NCBI GenBank assembly: GCA_021904315.1
Contig: CM038922.1
Location: forward strand, 13,863,347-13,927,346
DNA: 64,000 nucleotides
Direction: 5' to 3'
Source of the DNA: Sphagnum magellanicum
Taxonomy: Eukaryota; Streptophyta; Sphagnopsida; Sphagnales; Sphagnaceae
The position numbers were made by a program, and so were the translations under genes. The first letter of the stretch is position 1. Each line of letters begins with the position of its first letter. Under the pieces are notes generated by a model. That model had not been told where the DNA came from. It was given only the letters and a program-made list of their open reading frames with translations, and made no database searches. Shown here piece by piece: positions 22,716 to 34,486 of this stretch.

Positions 22716-25700
22716 TAAAAATGGGATAGATCTTCACCTATAAGTAGATATTAAGGATTTTAGCTTTAATCTCGGAATTGTGAAGTCTCACTCTTGTAAA
22801 ATCACTTATAAAGAGACAAGGAGGGGGAGTAATTGCATGTGAGATCATTTTCTATGTCTTGTAAGTACTAGCGTATAGAGCAATAAAGGTGATTTTGTTT
22901 GAGGTAATATGTATAAAAAATTGCAAAAATAGAAACTTTTATTTGGAGGGCTGATCAAAATGGTTCATTGCAAAAAAAAAATAAATATAAATAATTGTTA
23001 GGCACCCACAACTAATTAATTACAACTAACAATAGGTACACTTCATTAGTTAAGGTGTCATAATTAAATATGGTCATATGTCAATGGTGAAAATAAAATT
23101 TGTTCAAAGCTCGAAAACCTAAGGGGGAAAAAGGCCTTAAAGGCAACAAATTTGATTGTAATTTAAATTGTCATGATCAAAATTTGATTGCCATTTAATA
23201 GTCTTGATCAAATGTAAATTTGACAATCTTGATAAAATTCAATAGGAAAATCAACAAACCAAATTGCATTTGGTCGCCAAATCACCCCTAAAAAAAATAA
23301 AATTACATTTTCAATAACTTTTTTTCACTATTGCAAGATTGAAGTGTTTTCAAAATTTGATTTGCAATAAATATTAGTTGAATTACTCACAAAGTGAAAG
23401 TAGAATCAATGAAGTAAGACTTTCTTATAATGATAAAATAAGTATACATATCGACTTGTTGATGCACCATTTGACCCATTCAACTTGATGTCAACATAAT
23501 GTTTGAAATGAATTTGGGTCATCACTTTCATTTATACACCTCTAACACAAATGAAATCAAGGTCAATGCTATCATTGGTCTAACACATGTTATGACTATC
23601 ATGTTCATTATGGAAGTTAATATTGACAACAATTAGATCCCTTTGCACCACGATGAGAAATTCCTCAACCTGGAATGTCAAATATTGAATTTATCTTTAA
23701 GGACAATGTTGTAAATGAAGAAGAATGGTAATATGAAAATTGGGTGATTTTCAAATCAAACCCTTGCACACATAATTTTAAGCAAGTAATGTTCAAGAGT
23801 TGTATACACATGCTACACATGCTTTGAAATGGTTGGCACATGCACCAAATCATATGAAACCATGTTGGACATTTAACATTATATTATAACACCACATTTC
23901 ATATGGCTATTATAGTTGCATTAAATATGCATTGTTCAAACCCATTATTTTCAACACACTTGGAGTTGTGGTAGAAGATTAAGTCCAAGTGTGTTGAAAA
24001 GTATGGGTCTTCAAATGAGATTGATACAATTATCATTAGAGTTTTTCACAAATTTAGGAGATGTGCCATCATAATTGTAATAGTTATTTTTTCCTCTTTA
24101 TTGGGCACCTTAAGGATTCATGAACCTCTTCGAATGATGTCAAGAATTGATCAAAGGATTTGGTGAGGTTAAAAAAATGAAAAAAAAATGATAATTATTA
24201 TATTTAAAAAAATGTGCCACCATAAATGGAAATGATTCAAATGTTTAAGAAGTTTTACATAGACTACTTTGGAATGCAAGTGGTAATGGCGTTGTAACAC
24301 TTAGTTTATATGCCCACTAATGAAAGTGAAAGTGTTCATGATCTTGGCCACTACATCAACAATCCCTCTTGCTTTGAACATGTTGATTTATTATTTATAA
24401 CAAATATGTTACTGATTTCTTATATGTAAACCTTGCAATCCATGATCATTGGTCACTATTATCAAATTTCAATAATTTCAGTGTTTTGCAATTGTTTACA
24501 TCTTTGTTTATGATCTTTTGCTTCCAAAAACAAAGGCCAAACTTGTTGTGCAACATGATTTTATAGAATTTCAAAAAAACTCAATGCAAATGAATGAAAA
24601 TATGTTAAGGGTCGTTTAGCAAAACATTAATTGTAATCAAAATAATAAGCATGATATAAACAATTATCAAGTTATGCCATGGATAAATCATCCATGATAT
24701 CCATAACACATGGTTTAAAAGTTTTGCCCAATAATTCAACTTCAAAGTTTGGTGGGTTTTTAAAGGACTTGGGGCAAGGATTCTAGTTAGGAGGCATGTA
24801 GACCTTTTAATATGTGCAAGTTTACCTTACATCAAAGATGTGGTATGCTTGGTAAGGTGAATGGTTCAATTTAATCTTGAAAACGGTTAGGATTTTTCAT
24901 GCTATTAACCAATCAATAGTTGCCCAAGCCTAAGCTCTAATGCACAAAAAGTGAATGCGTTTTTGAGAGTCAATTTCTAGTGTGTTTGAATTTGTCTTAA
25001 AATATTAAGATTTAGATGTTATTGAAATTAACATATTTTTCGATTTCCAAGTTCAAGCCCCGGATACTTGCAAATCACATGATATAGTTATAATTATACA
25101 CATACGGTGACATTTATTTTAAAAATGAAAAATACCAATGAAGGTGTATGTCAAATTTGAATAGGAGATGCACATAATTGCATAGGATAAACATTTGTTA
25201 ACATCATTGTGAAAGCAATTCACATAACACTAAACAAAACCATGATTTTTATGCTAGTAATATTATGACTAAATTGTTTTGAGGAGTCTAAATTACTTGC
25301 TTGAAATGATGAACTATGTCCATTTTGATTAATAAAAAAAGTAAGTAGGTTTGATATGACTAAGTTCAATTCCATTCTATTGATATTGGACATTGTTAGT
25401 TACACGTGGACTATGTAGCACTTATGCAAAGATTGCAATTGAATAGTACACATAGTCCACATGAATATTACATGGTCCACAAATGTCCCATGTTTGCTAT
25501 GTCAATTGAATTCTGACATGGATGTTGATGTGTCAACATGCAAGACATAATGTAATTAAAGTAATTAAGTAAATGAAAATTTAATCAATATTTAAATTGA
25601 ATGTAATTAGGAAATAATGGAGATTTATAATTTAAATGTAATTATGAAACTTGTGAAAATACATAATTAACTTATTCAAGATAATGACATTAGGTTGGAT

Positions 25701-26691
25701 TTTTTGAAATTAAATTCATTTTCATTAGAAATTTAAAGTATTACCAAGTGAATTGTAAATACCAAATTACAAACAAATGAAACTGATTTTCACATGTGAA
25801 AGTAATTTCATAATTATGAAACTACAAAAAATAACTTAATTAAAAATTTTAGATGTGAATTTATGGCTCAAGTCAAAATATTGAAGACTAATATGATATT
25901 TTGACATTTGAGAGTTAAAAACAGTAAAATTTTAAATAAAATTATGATTATAAGAAAATCAAGATTAGATGTATCATGTAATGAGTACATAACATTTGAG
26001 TGTACTAGTGGAAATCCAAATGAAAAATTATATTTGAACTTTCAAAATTAAAAATTGAAATTAATTTCATTTTTAATTAAAAAATTAAAGATGTAATAAT
26101 GTAAGTAATGTCATTGATACAACTTAAGTAATATAATGTCATCAATGTAATTTATTGTAATCTAAAATTCGGTTGATTCAATTAGTGTAATTCAGTCATT
26201 AAGTCAAATTAAGTAATGAAATCAACAAGTGAAAATTAAATTCATTTATGAAACTACATTTATCTTAATGCATGAGATTTTAATTATATACATCTTTATA
26301 TTTATGTGATTACACTATTTGTCACAACATGAAGTTGTGGTTGGATGGTGAAGGACCTATTTCATGGCCATGGAGATGATGTTTGAACTCCTTCTAGTGA
26401 CTTTCTTAATGCTAACGTTGTGATTAACATGGCTAAACTATATATATGGCTTGATTTATAAAAAGAAATGAAAGTATATATAGGTGAAAAATTTGAGACA
26501 CAAATCCAACAATAGCCCAATTATTATTATTATTCACTTTGGTGTAGCCACCTTGCTTAGATCATGGGTTTCAATGAGCTCATGATAGTTTGATGGAATT
26601 GATTGAAAAATATAAATTAGATTACATTAATATCATACTATGGGAGGGAAATTATGCCTACTTGTAGGTGTAAGAACTCTCTCACTATTGC
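22716..26691. other. AT-rich intergenic DNA
   Basis: About 4 kb with no supportable gene on either strand; long AATTTAAT-type stretches and no clear transposon ends apart from the flanking inverted pair. Confidence 0.55.
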
Positions 26692-26828
26692 GGAGTAGGC
26701 ATAAGAACCATCCCACTCATAAGCTTTGTGATTTACATAGATTTGGTTCATGATAAATTTTGCCCCGTGCTTTACCATAGGTAAAGCCCATGGGTGGGGG
26801 ACACTCCCAAAATGTGTGGCCGAACTTG
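26692..26828 (-). repeat. Dispersed repeat, inverted partner of 22577-22715
   Basis: Reverse-complement relative of 22577-22715; see that entry. A second GTAAGAAC(C/T) motif at about 26671 suggests a further partial copy. Confidence 0.7.
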
Positions 26829-27322
26829 GCTATCACCTCATCCTAGGCCCCTTAATGCCCCTCACCTTAGAGAGCTTTACCCTACACATAACTCCATCAA
26901 TCACATCCTTACACTAAAGAAAAATTCAAAAAAATGTCCTTTATTATCAAGGGGTCACTTGTCCCACCCCCCACATTCAGGGTACCCCCCTAACATCCCA
27001 TTTACGACTCTCCTCCATGACCTAAGACCTGACCCTACAAGTAACAAGTGGGATTTGGGGCAGTGTTTCCTCACCCTTTAAAATCCAAAAGAATGATAAG
27101 AATCTTCATATAAGAATGAAAGAAGAATTCATATTAGAGATTGAAAAGTGACCCCCCCCCTTTTTGGGCCCTTCTTTCATCCCTCAATCCCTCTTTCAAC
27201 TTACAAAACACTGTTATCAGCAAATGAATGAAATTTTATTAAATATGGGTAGGCCTGTAAAAATGCTGGAATTCTGCAATGAATGCAGGAAGTTCCAAAA
27301 TATTCATGGCTACAGTACAGGA
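26829..27322. other. Spacer 3' of the peroxidase gene
   Basis: No gene supported. Contains C-rich runs (27152-27161 and around 26960-26990) and AT-rich patches. Confidence 0.45.
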
Positions 27323-27470
27323 ACCCGAAAAATGAAAGACAGGATGAAACTCAGTTTGACCAAATTTGGTACTAAGAAGGGCCTTGCGAAGGAAGGAACC
27401 AAAAAATGAAAGACAGGATGAAACTCAGTTTGACCAAATTTGGTGCTAAGAAGGGCCTTGCGAAGGAAGG
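27323..27470 (+). repeat. Two-unit 74-bp tandem repeat
   Basis: The ATGAAAGACAGGATG starts lie 74 bases apart (27332 and 27406), and the two units are identical except for a few bases. The unit is nearly open in one frame, which gives repeated KDRMKLSLTKFG, but no protein is implied. It lies just 3' of the peroxidase stop codon. Confidence 0.85.
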
Positions 27471-27546
27471 TGGCCCGGTGGGCATTTTTGTACTGACTGA
27501 CTGCAGTTACGATCTTAGGGCTTCCGATTTAACGTATTTTGGGGAA

Positions 27547-29048
27547 TCAGTTGGCGGTGCTGTCAGTGAAGTTGAGGGATATGGGGTTGAGAGCAGGATC
27601 CGCGTTGTTTGAATTTCGAACCCAACATTGCTTGCGGATTTGGCCTTGTGTCCCTGTGAGAATACCGATCTTGCCCATCTTTCGCAATGACACACCAAAT
27701 TGCTTGAAAAATGCATCCTGGTTGTTGGCATAGTGTTCCACCAGTTTGACCGTGCGTGGGTCGTTGAAGAGCGACTCATCCGACGTGAATAGACCCAAGT
27801 TCTCCTTCAGGTTCTTGAAGTACTGGTTGTCGAATTGGAGCGGTGTGATCGGGTCGTTAAAGAACTGCGTGTTGTTGTCGTAGTTGGGTAGCTTGATGGC
27901 GCCGTTGTCCGTGCAGTTGGCCACCAGCTGCTGACTGTAATACTTGGGGTATTGAGGGTCGACGTGCGGATACACGCGGTTGATAATGCTGTTGCAATGA
28001 CCTTGCCCGATAGTGTGTCCGCCTGTGTTTGCATTAATTTGGAAATTCTTTAAGTTAGGGTAATCCAAGCTCATGTGATGGAAAAAAAATCTTATAAAAC
28101 GTTTCAGGATTAATTCAGCTGCGTTGCAAACTGCTGCTGTACGTGTATATCATGGAATGGGCGAGAATTGAACAACCCACTGACCTGAGAGAACAACCAA
28201 ATCGACGAGGTCTAGGCCAACAAGTTTGAAGTCTTCCAACAAGCCCGAAACCTCGAGATTGAAAGCGGGCAGAAATGTTTCGGAGCTCGGGGCATATGAA
28301 GTAAGGCTGTCCCTGCGTCCGAGCTCGATGTCATACAATGGTCCTCCCGCCTGTTACGTACACGGATCAGTAAGGACTAATATTGTCCACAGCGGCCAGA
28401 AAATGCAACAAACAAACATGAGATAAAGGAGTTCAGGCTGCAGAAGAATGTAAAGTTATTCTAGCTATTATATGTCGCAAGATTCGATGACGGAATTATT
28501 CACCACGTACTTATAAGCGTATCATGGGAAGAATCCAGTACCTGCTTGACGGAGTAGACAGCAACCAGAGCCAACACGTCCGCGCAAGAGACGACACCTG
28601 GGCACTCTTTCTCCAGTTGCTCCTTGATGTCGTCGATCACGAAAAAGTTGCCAATACTAAAGTTGATAGCCGCGTCCTTCTCGGCCTGGTTCACGTTGGT
28701 GGAGTTGATCAGAACAGAAGCATCACACCCTTGCACGAAGCAGTCATGGAAAAACAAACGCAACTGAGGTCCGGCACTGGTAGGATCGAACGCGAATTCC
28801 GCTGCCACAGCTTTCTGCACAATCCCTGGCAGCTGAGGACATGTCCTCTTATAGAAATCAAATTCCAAAGGAGGTGCAATATACTCATGGGTATCAGCCG
28901 CCTCATGATTTTCAGCCAGACTCCGTCGGGATCTTGGAACAACTCTAAAGTGAGCTTCTGCCACTTGAGAGAATATGAAAAGGGGCACAAAAAGAAGCAA
29001 CAAAACCATGGTCACAACATCACGAGTTACAATAAGAGAAGACTTCAT
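27547..29048 (-). CDS. Secretory (class III) plant peroxidase, 382 aa
   Basis: A heme peroxidase secreted to the cell wall or vacuole that uses H2O2 to oxidise phenolics. Three exons in gene order: 29048-28542, 28350-28185, 28022-27547, with continuous phase. A signal peptide (residues 1-32, hydrophobic VTMVLLLLFVPLFIF) is followed by an unusually long pre-domain (33-62) and then FDFYKRTCP. The distal Arg97 and His101 lie in RLFFHDCFVQGCDAS; the proximal His227 lies in GGHTIGQGHC. All eight conserved cysteines are present, as is GGPLYDIELGRRDS. Two oddities: the usual AARDAV stretch before GGP reads VAVYSV, and the N-terminal extension (RSRRSLAENHEAADTHEY) carries a basic patch that could be cleaved. 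The C-terminus ends soon after IRKQCWVRN with a short tail. Family certain; substrate unknown. Confidence 0.94.
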
Positions 29049-29265
29049 TGTTGAAGATATGATCACTAATCACCGTCAAATCACAAACTCAAAAAAATCT
29101 CAATTTCTTCTGGCAGTTTCAGATCAGGCTAAGTTTGTGTTGGGTTCCTATTATCACGAGAGATGATTTTCTGAAAGTTTTTGGAGGCGGTCGCGCACAC
29201 AATTAAACACACTTGGAGATTGCTGATGAATTACTTACAAGATTGTCACTGTCGATGCAGTAGCA

Positions 29266-29276
29266 TATTTTTATAG
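29266..29276 (-). promoter_or_regulatory. TATA box of the peroxidase gene
   Basis: CTATAAAAATA on the minus strand, about 220 bases upstream of the start codon, a sensible distance for a plant 5' UTR of around 190 bases. No other core element is clear. Confidence 0.6.
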
Positions 29277-29525
29277 CAGATCTCACAGATGGGTGTTGGG
29301 CGATCGCCGCGTATGTACGACTACACGAGCTTGACTTCGCCTGGGTAAATTTCTACCCCGGAATTTTTGCACAGGAATCCCGGCCAGGGATCGTTCCGGA
29401 TGCGCATTTGTTTGTGCTGCCAGGAAGGCTGGTGCGATGCGGTTTAGGACTTTTCTGGTTTAAACGCCGACTGGGTCCAAAGCCCACAGATGACGGACTT
29501 CACTTTCTAGCATCTGAAGGGACAG

Positions 29526-29549
29526 GGTTTAGGGTTTAGGGTTTAGGGT
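29526..29549 (+). repeat. Interstitial telomere-type repeat (TTTAGGG)3
   Basis: Three TTTAGGG units at the outer end of the left hairpin arm; the right arm has a single matching CCCTAAA near 33911. Confidence 0.85.
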
Positions 29550-30303
29550 CAAACTAGGTTTAGGCCCCTTGTACACTACAGGGAGGGACCGGGACCATGA
29601 AAATTCAAAATTCATTTATGTTGGGGCTGTGGTTGTGAAGTGCAAATAGTGATTAAGGACTTTATTGAGGTACCTTAACATATTAAAAGTCTGACCAATC
29701 ATGGTCTTTTTGAGCTCATGGTTTAATGGATTTCATGTTAAGGCTCATCATGCCCATCTCAAATAGGTGGACTTGGCATGAAGTCTATTCAACCATGAAA
29801 CATTATCCAAAATGCATTGAATGCTCATTTTTCATCTGTTCATATTTCCTTGATTCTTTAGGCCTTCAACCTTTTGTAAAGCAATGTTTTTTTTCCCTTC
29901 TTTTTGCTTGTGGCGAATTAAAGCCAGATTTCTACTTTTAAAGAAAATGCAGCTGCGAGTACAAAGGAAAAAAAGGGGGGCCAAATGATGAAAGTTTGTC
30001 AAAAAGCATTTGCTGATGGATGGGATGGGATGGGCCAAAAGTCTCTCCAAAAACAACAGCAATTCACCTATCCAAACCCTAAACTTTTTAGGTGTTGCCA
30101 AGTAGTGATCAAATGAGCCATTGATTTTGCCAAGAAGTCACACCTCCACCATCCATAATGCCTCTTTGCAAGAACATTCATTTTTCCATCGTTGGGTTTT
30201 TTTGCACAATTGTTGTAGGAGTTTGCCAATGGGAGTTTTTGCTTGTTTTTTCTTCTCGCCAAGTCCTACCCTTCATGATGCCATGTCACTAGAGAGTTAT
30301 GGA

Positions 30304-31161
30304 TAGGGACCCGTAGTCGATGCAGCTTTTAGTTGATGTACTGACTATAGTCTCCAACTATCTACGTAGATAGTCGACTAGACTACTGAGCAACGATAGT
30401 CGACTAGACTACCGAGCAACAGTCATAATAGACTAGACTACAGAGCAACGGTCATAATCGACTAGACTACCGAGCAACGGTCATAATCGACTATTACTCA
30501 GTTGTAGTCGAGTCAATAAAAACTCAAAATAAACGTAACTTGCTACTCGTGAGCGCAACACACTACAGACTGTTGCGACTCGTGAGTGCAACACACTACA
30601 GACTGTTGCGACTCATGAGCGCAACACACTACAGATTGTTGTCTACTACACTACACAATTGTTGTCACTAATTTATCATGGATGATGGAGTCCCCTGCCC
30701 CATCGGTCAGCATCTTAGCTTTGACCAATGATGGAGAGGTCGACGAGGCGCCTCATGAACCGCTTGACTTGCGCCTTGTGCCGATCGACGCTAACAAAAC
30801 ATCGCCGATGTGGCAGTATTTCACCATGGTCAAGGACGGGCCGATCACGTGCAACAAGATCCAGTATGTTTATTGTTGCTTGTTGTGCTTGAAGAAGTGC
30901 CCACACAAGTTCCTGGACAGCTTGGTTACCATCTACAATGACATAACTGGCAATGCTCACAAACACATCGCTCAGAAGAGGGCTCGTAATGAGTAAACGA
31001 CAACAGTCTACAATTGACTAATTCAAGGCCAGAGTAGTCGACTACGTAGTTGACTATAGTCGACTATGTAGTCAACTATAGTCGACTATCTATCTATGGG
31101 CTAGAAGATAGATAGTTACAACTACAACTATATGTAAATAAGGACCGACTATGGGTCCCTG
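30304..31161 (+). mobile_element. Non-autonomous hAT transposon, 858 bp
   Basis: Ends are TAGGGACCCGTAGTCG on the left and CGACTATGGGTCCCTG on the right, near-perfect ~16-bp inverted repeats of the hAT form (CAGGGACC). It is flanked by a perfect 8-bp direct duplication GTTATGGA (30296-30303 and 31162-31169), the size expected for hAT. Subterminal arrays fill the left side: GACTAGACTAC-GAGCAACGGTCATAATC units (30376-30490) and CGCAACACACTACAGACTGTTG units (30553-30640). TAGTCGACTA-type repeats fill the right side (31030-31095). It carries only a 104-aa BED-finger frame and no catalytic transposase. It inserted into the left arm of the larger inverted repeat, because the right arm lacks it. Confidence 0.9.
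30682..30996 (+). CDS. Short BED-type zinc-finger ORF inside the hAT element, 104 aa
   Basis: The frame opens with two ATGs and encodes an acidic N-terminus, then MWQYFTMVKDG (aromatic start of a BED finger), a CLLC pair and GNAHKHIAQKR, which resembles the BED C-terminal His region. BED fingers are the DNA-binding domains at the N-terminus of hAT transposases. It stops after the finger, so catalytic and dimerisation domains are absent. It may be a remnant of a deleted transposase, or a small protein able to bind the element's subterminal repeats. Expression is unknown. Confidence 0.55.
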   Translation: MMESPAPSVSILALTNDGEVDEAPHEPLDLRLVPIDANKTSPMWQYFTMVKDGPITCNKIQYVYCCLLCLKKCPHKFLDSLVTIYNDITGNAHKHIAQKRARNE

Positions 31162-32045
31162 GTTATGGAGCTTTCATTCTAGTTGATCTTTTGTTAATGT
31201 GCATTTTGCATTAGGAGTGTAATAGGCAGTTTAACAACCAAATCGTAGCTTGTGGTGGAGTTTGGAATTGGTATTGAATATTTTTTCAAGTTCTTGCGGA
31301 CAAAGGAAGCATTTTTTATGTCAAACATGATGTTTTTTTGGTGTAGTTGTCATGGAATTGAAGCCTTTAAGCACTTTTGTGTTTTTTTGTAATGTGTAGG
31401 ACAAAGGTCTATTGTGAGGTTTACTATATGACAATGCACATTTTAGTGGTTGCTGGTTAGGGGTTCCAAATTGATTTGTTGTAATGTTGTTGTTGTTCCT
31501 AGATGGGAATTTGAAAGCACTTTTGTGTTTCATTGTAATGTGTAGGACATAAGTCCATTGTGATTCATTGTGTGGTGTTATGCATTGCGGACAATAACCA
31601 TTTAATCCTTAGTGGTTACAAATCGATTTGGTGCGATGCTTTATTATTTGACGAAATGCGTTGTTGCTTGACAAAATGTGGGAGGGGTTTGTGCACATCA
31701 TAATCTTATAAAATCCCAAGAACATCGATGAGACTATTTTTCTATTTTTACATTAAATCTTCATGAAAAATTTCAAGCAAGTTTTTTTTTTTGATGATTC
31801 GAACTTAATCAAATTTTTTTTAGCTTTAGTAATTTTTGCAAGTTTGTTGTTGTAGTGAATGGGATCAGGATGTGTCAATTTTGTTGCAACCATGTAGAAC
31901 ATTTAAAAATTTCCTCAAGGGGTTAACATTTTAAAACCTTCGCCCCCAAGTGTTTTTTTATTGCAGTTTATTTCTTGAACATATCCTTCTATATATGTTT
32001 ATCCCTTTGAGGTTGTGTTGTCAAAATAAATAAATAAAAATATAT

Positions 32046-32300
32046 ATCTCCTTCCTTTTTTCAAGACCTCAAAAAAACCATGAATCCTTCTTGGAGCTAC
32101 TTATTTGTAACACTTGGTTTGTGGATATGATATGTGACATAATATTTCCTTCCTTTTTTCAAGACCCAAAACTACAAATCCTTTCCCTCAACACTCAAAA
32201 TTGTGAATCCCTTTCTTTAGGACCCACAAAAAACCATGAATCCTTCCTTCAACTACCTATTTGCAACACTTGGTTTGTGGATATGATATGATATAATATC
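32046..32300 (+). repeat. Tandem repeat in the hairpin loop
   Basis: CCTTCCTTTTTTCAAGAC occurs at about 32052 and 32148. The tail AACACTTGGTTTGTGGATATGATATG occurs at about 32109 and 32265, so the loop holds two to three diverged units of 100-150 bases. Confidence 0.7.
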
Positions 32301-33956
32301 ATATCCCTTTGAGGTCTATAATATGATAAAGAAAGATCTTATATTTCTTGAGCATTTGTGGCATTATTTTAGAGGGATATGATATGATGTGAGATCAAAG
32401 ATTTTGTAATTTATTTTTCAACTATTTTTTGCATTGTGGACAAATTTTGGCACAAAATCGATGTTTCAAGTAGATTGCAAAATCAATGTTTTAAGTAGAT
32501 TGCAAAATCTTTGTTTCAGTTCCTATAATTTAGTTCAAGAAATAAGTTATAGTAAAAAAGATTGAGGTGAGGGGGTGTTTTGAAATGCTAACCCCACCAA
32601 AATTTTGTAGAATGCTCTACATGGTTTTAGGAGAATTGACACATCCGAATCCCGTTCACTACAACAATAGACATGCAAAAATTATTAAAGGTATTCTTTT
32701 TTTATGAAGGTCAAATCATCAAAAACAATATTCACCTTCAATCTTTCATGGAGATTTGATGTAGAAATGGAAAAATAGTTTCATGGATGTTCTTGGGATT
32801 TTGTAAAATTGTGATGCACATGGACCCCTAACACACCTCGTCAAGCAACAACATATCTCGTCGAGTAGTAATGCATCCTATCAAGTAATAGAGCATTGTG
32901 CCAAATTGATTTGTAACCACTAACCAACAACCATTAAATGGTTCCTATCCACAATGCACAATGCCACACAATGAATCACAAAAGACCTTTGTCCTACACA
33001 TTATAATGAAGCACAAAAGTGTTTTGAAATTCCCATCTAGGAGTAATAACAATTCATTATAACAAATCAATTTGAAACCTCTAACTAGCAACCACTAAAA
33101 TGTGCATGGTCATACAATAAACCTCACAATGGACCTCTATCCTACACATTATAATGAAGCACAGAAGTGCTCTAAGATTCCCATCTAGGAACAACAATAA
33201 CATTACAACAAATCAATTTGAAACCTCTAACTAACAACCATTAAAATGTGCATTGTCATACAATAAACCTCACAACGAACCTCTACCCTACACATTTGAG
33301 TGAAGCACAAAAGTGTCGCAAGCCTTTAATTCCATAATTACACAAAAAAACATTGGGTTCAGCACAAGAAATGCTTCGCTGGTTTTGCTGGTGACCTTTT
33401 GCAACAACTATTTGAAAAAACTTGATGATGAAGAAAGGAATGTTCTTGCAAATGGGCAATATGGATAGTGAAGATGTGACTTCTCAATGTTCTTTGCACT
33501 CATAATTGCATTTTAAAAAAAGTAAAAATCTAGTTATAATTCACCCAAAAAAAAAAAAAAACAAAAACACTATTTTACACAAGGTTGAAGGCCTAAGGAA
33601 TCAAGGAAATATGAACAAATGAGAAATGGACATTAAATGCATTTTGGAGAATGTTTCGTGGTTGAATGGACTTCCTGCCAAGCCCACCTATTTGAGATGG
33701 GCATGATAAGCCTAACATGAAATCCATTAAACCATGAGCTCAAAAAGCCATGATTGGTCAGAAATTTCAACATGTTAAGGTACCTCAATCAAGTCTTTTA
33801 TCATTTTACATTGCAATTCACAACCATGGCCTCCACATAAATGATTTGTGAATTTTCATGGTCCTGGTCCCTCCCGTAGTGTTGTACAAGGGGGCCTAAA
33901 CCTAGTTCGACCCTAAACCCTGTCCCTTCCGATGCTAGAAAGTCAAGACCATAATC

Positions 33957-34268
33957 TATGGCGTTGTACCCAGTTGTTGGTCTTGGAGTGCAAACTTCCC
34001 GAGTGAAAGTCAACAAAAAAAAACCATGTATATATATATATATATATAGATATGATTTTTTTATATACAAACTCTGCGAGTAAAAATGTCAATAGAAAAG
34101 CACGCGAATATATTAGATTTTTATAACATAAACTTTCATGTGTTAGTGTGGAACGCGTTGACAAAGTAGGAGCGCTTTTTCAACGGAGCACTTGTTTTTC
34201 CGTGCACTGGCTTGAAGCTACTTGAGGACAGCTTTTCATGCGGATTTCACAGGCATACTTTTTCCATT
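33957..34268. other. Spacer with TA microsatellite
   Basis: Nothing coding. A short TA run lies at about 34027-34049. Confidence 0.5.
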
Positions 34269-34486
34269 AGAAATCCAGAGCTAGCTACTAAATTCATAGC
34301 CGGAATGAGAGCGCGAGCCCCCCAACCCAAGGAAGAAGAAGCATTTCACAAGGTGCTAGTTCAGAACAGATTTGTGTAGAAATCCAGAGCTAGCTATTAA
34401 ATTCATAGCCGGAATGAGAGCACGAGCCCCCCAACCCCTGGAAGAAGAAGCATTTCACAAGGTGCTCTGGTTCAGAACAGATTTGT
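34269..34486 (+). repeat. Two-unit 109-bp tandem duplication
   Basis: The units begin AGAAATCCAGAGCTAGCTA at 34269 and 34378 and differ at few positions. They share GAGAGC(G/A)CGAGCCCCCCAACCC and end near CAGAACAGATTTGTGT. No coding content is evident. Confidence 0.9.

Larger units (their letters stand above)
29488..33956. repeat. 4.5-kb long inverted repeat (hairpin locus)
   Basis: The left arm (about 29488-31983) is matched in reverse complement by the right arm (about 32530-33956). Anchor pairs: 29526/33926 (AGGGTTTAGGG), 29801-29870/33583-33653 (GGCCTTCAACC), 30131-30187/33436-33490 (TTTGCAAGAACATTC), 31330-31560/33000-33340, 31971-31980/32533-32545. The left arm is longer because of a hAT insertion (30304-31161) and about 0.2 kb of extra sequence near 29985-30130 and 31161-31290. 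The loop (31984-32529) has its own tandem repeat. Arms look roughly 80-85% alike by eye. No transposase is encoded in the arms and no clear target duplication is seen. A foldback-type element or an old inverted duplication are both possible. Confidence 0.85.

Noticed and set aside
28524..29054. 176-codon plus-strand frame opposite the peroxidase
   Set aside because: Antisense shadow of peroxidase exon 1.
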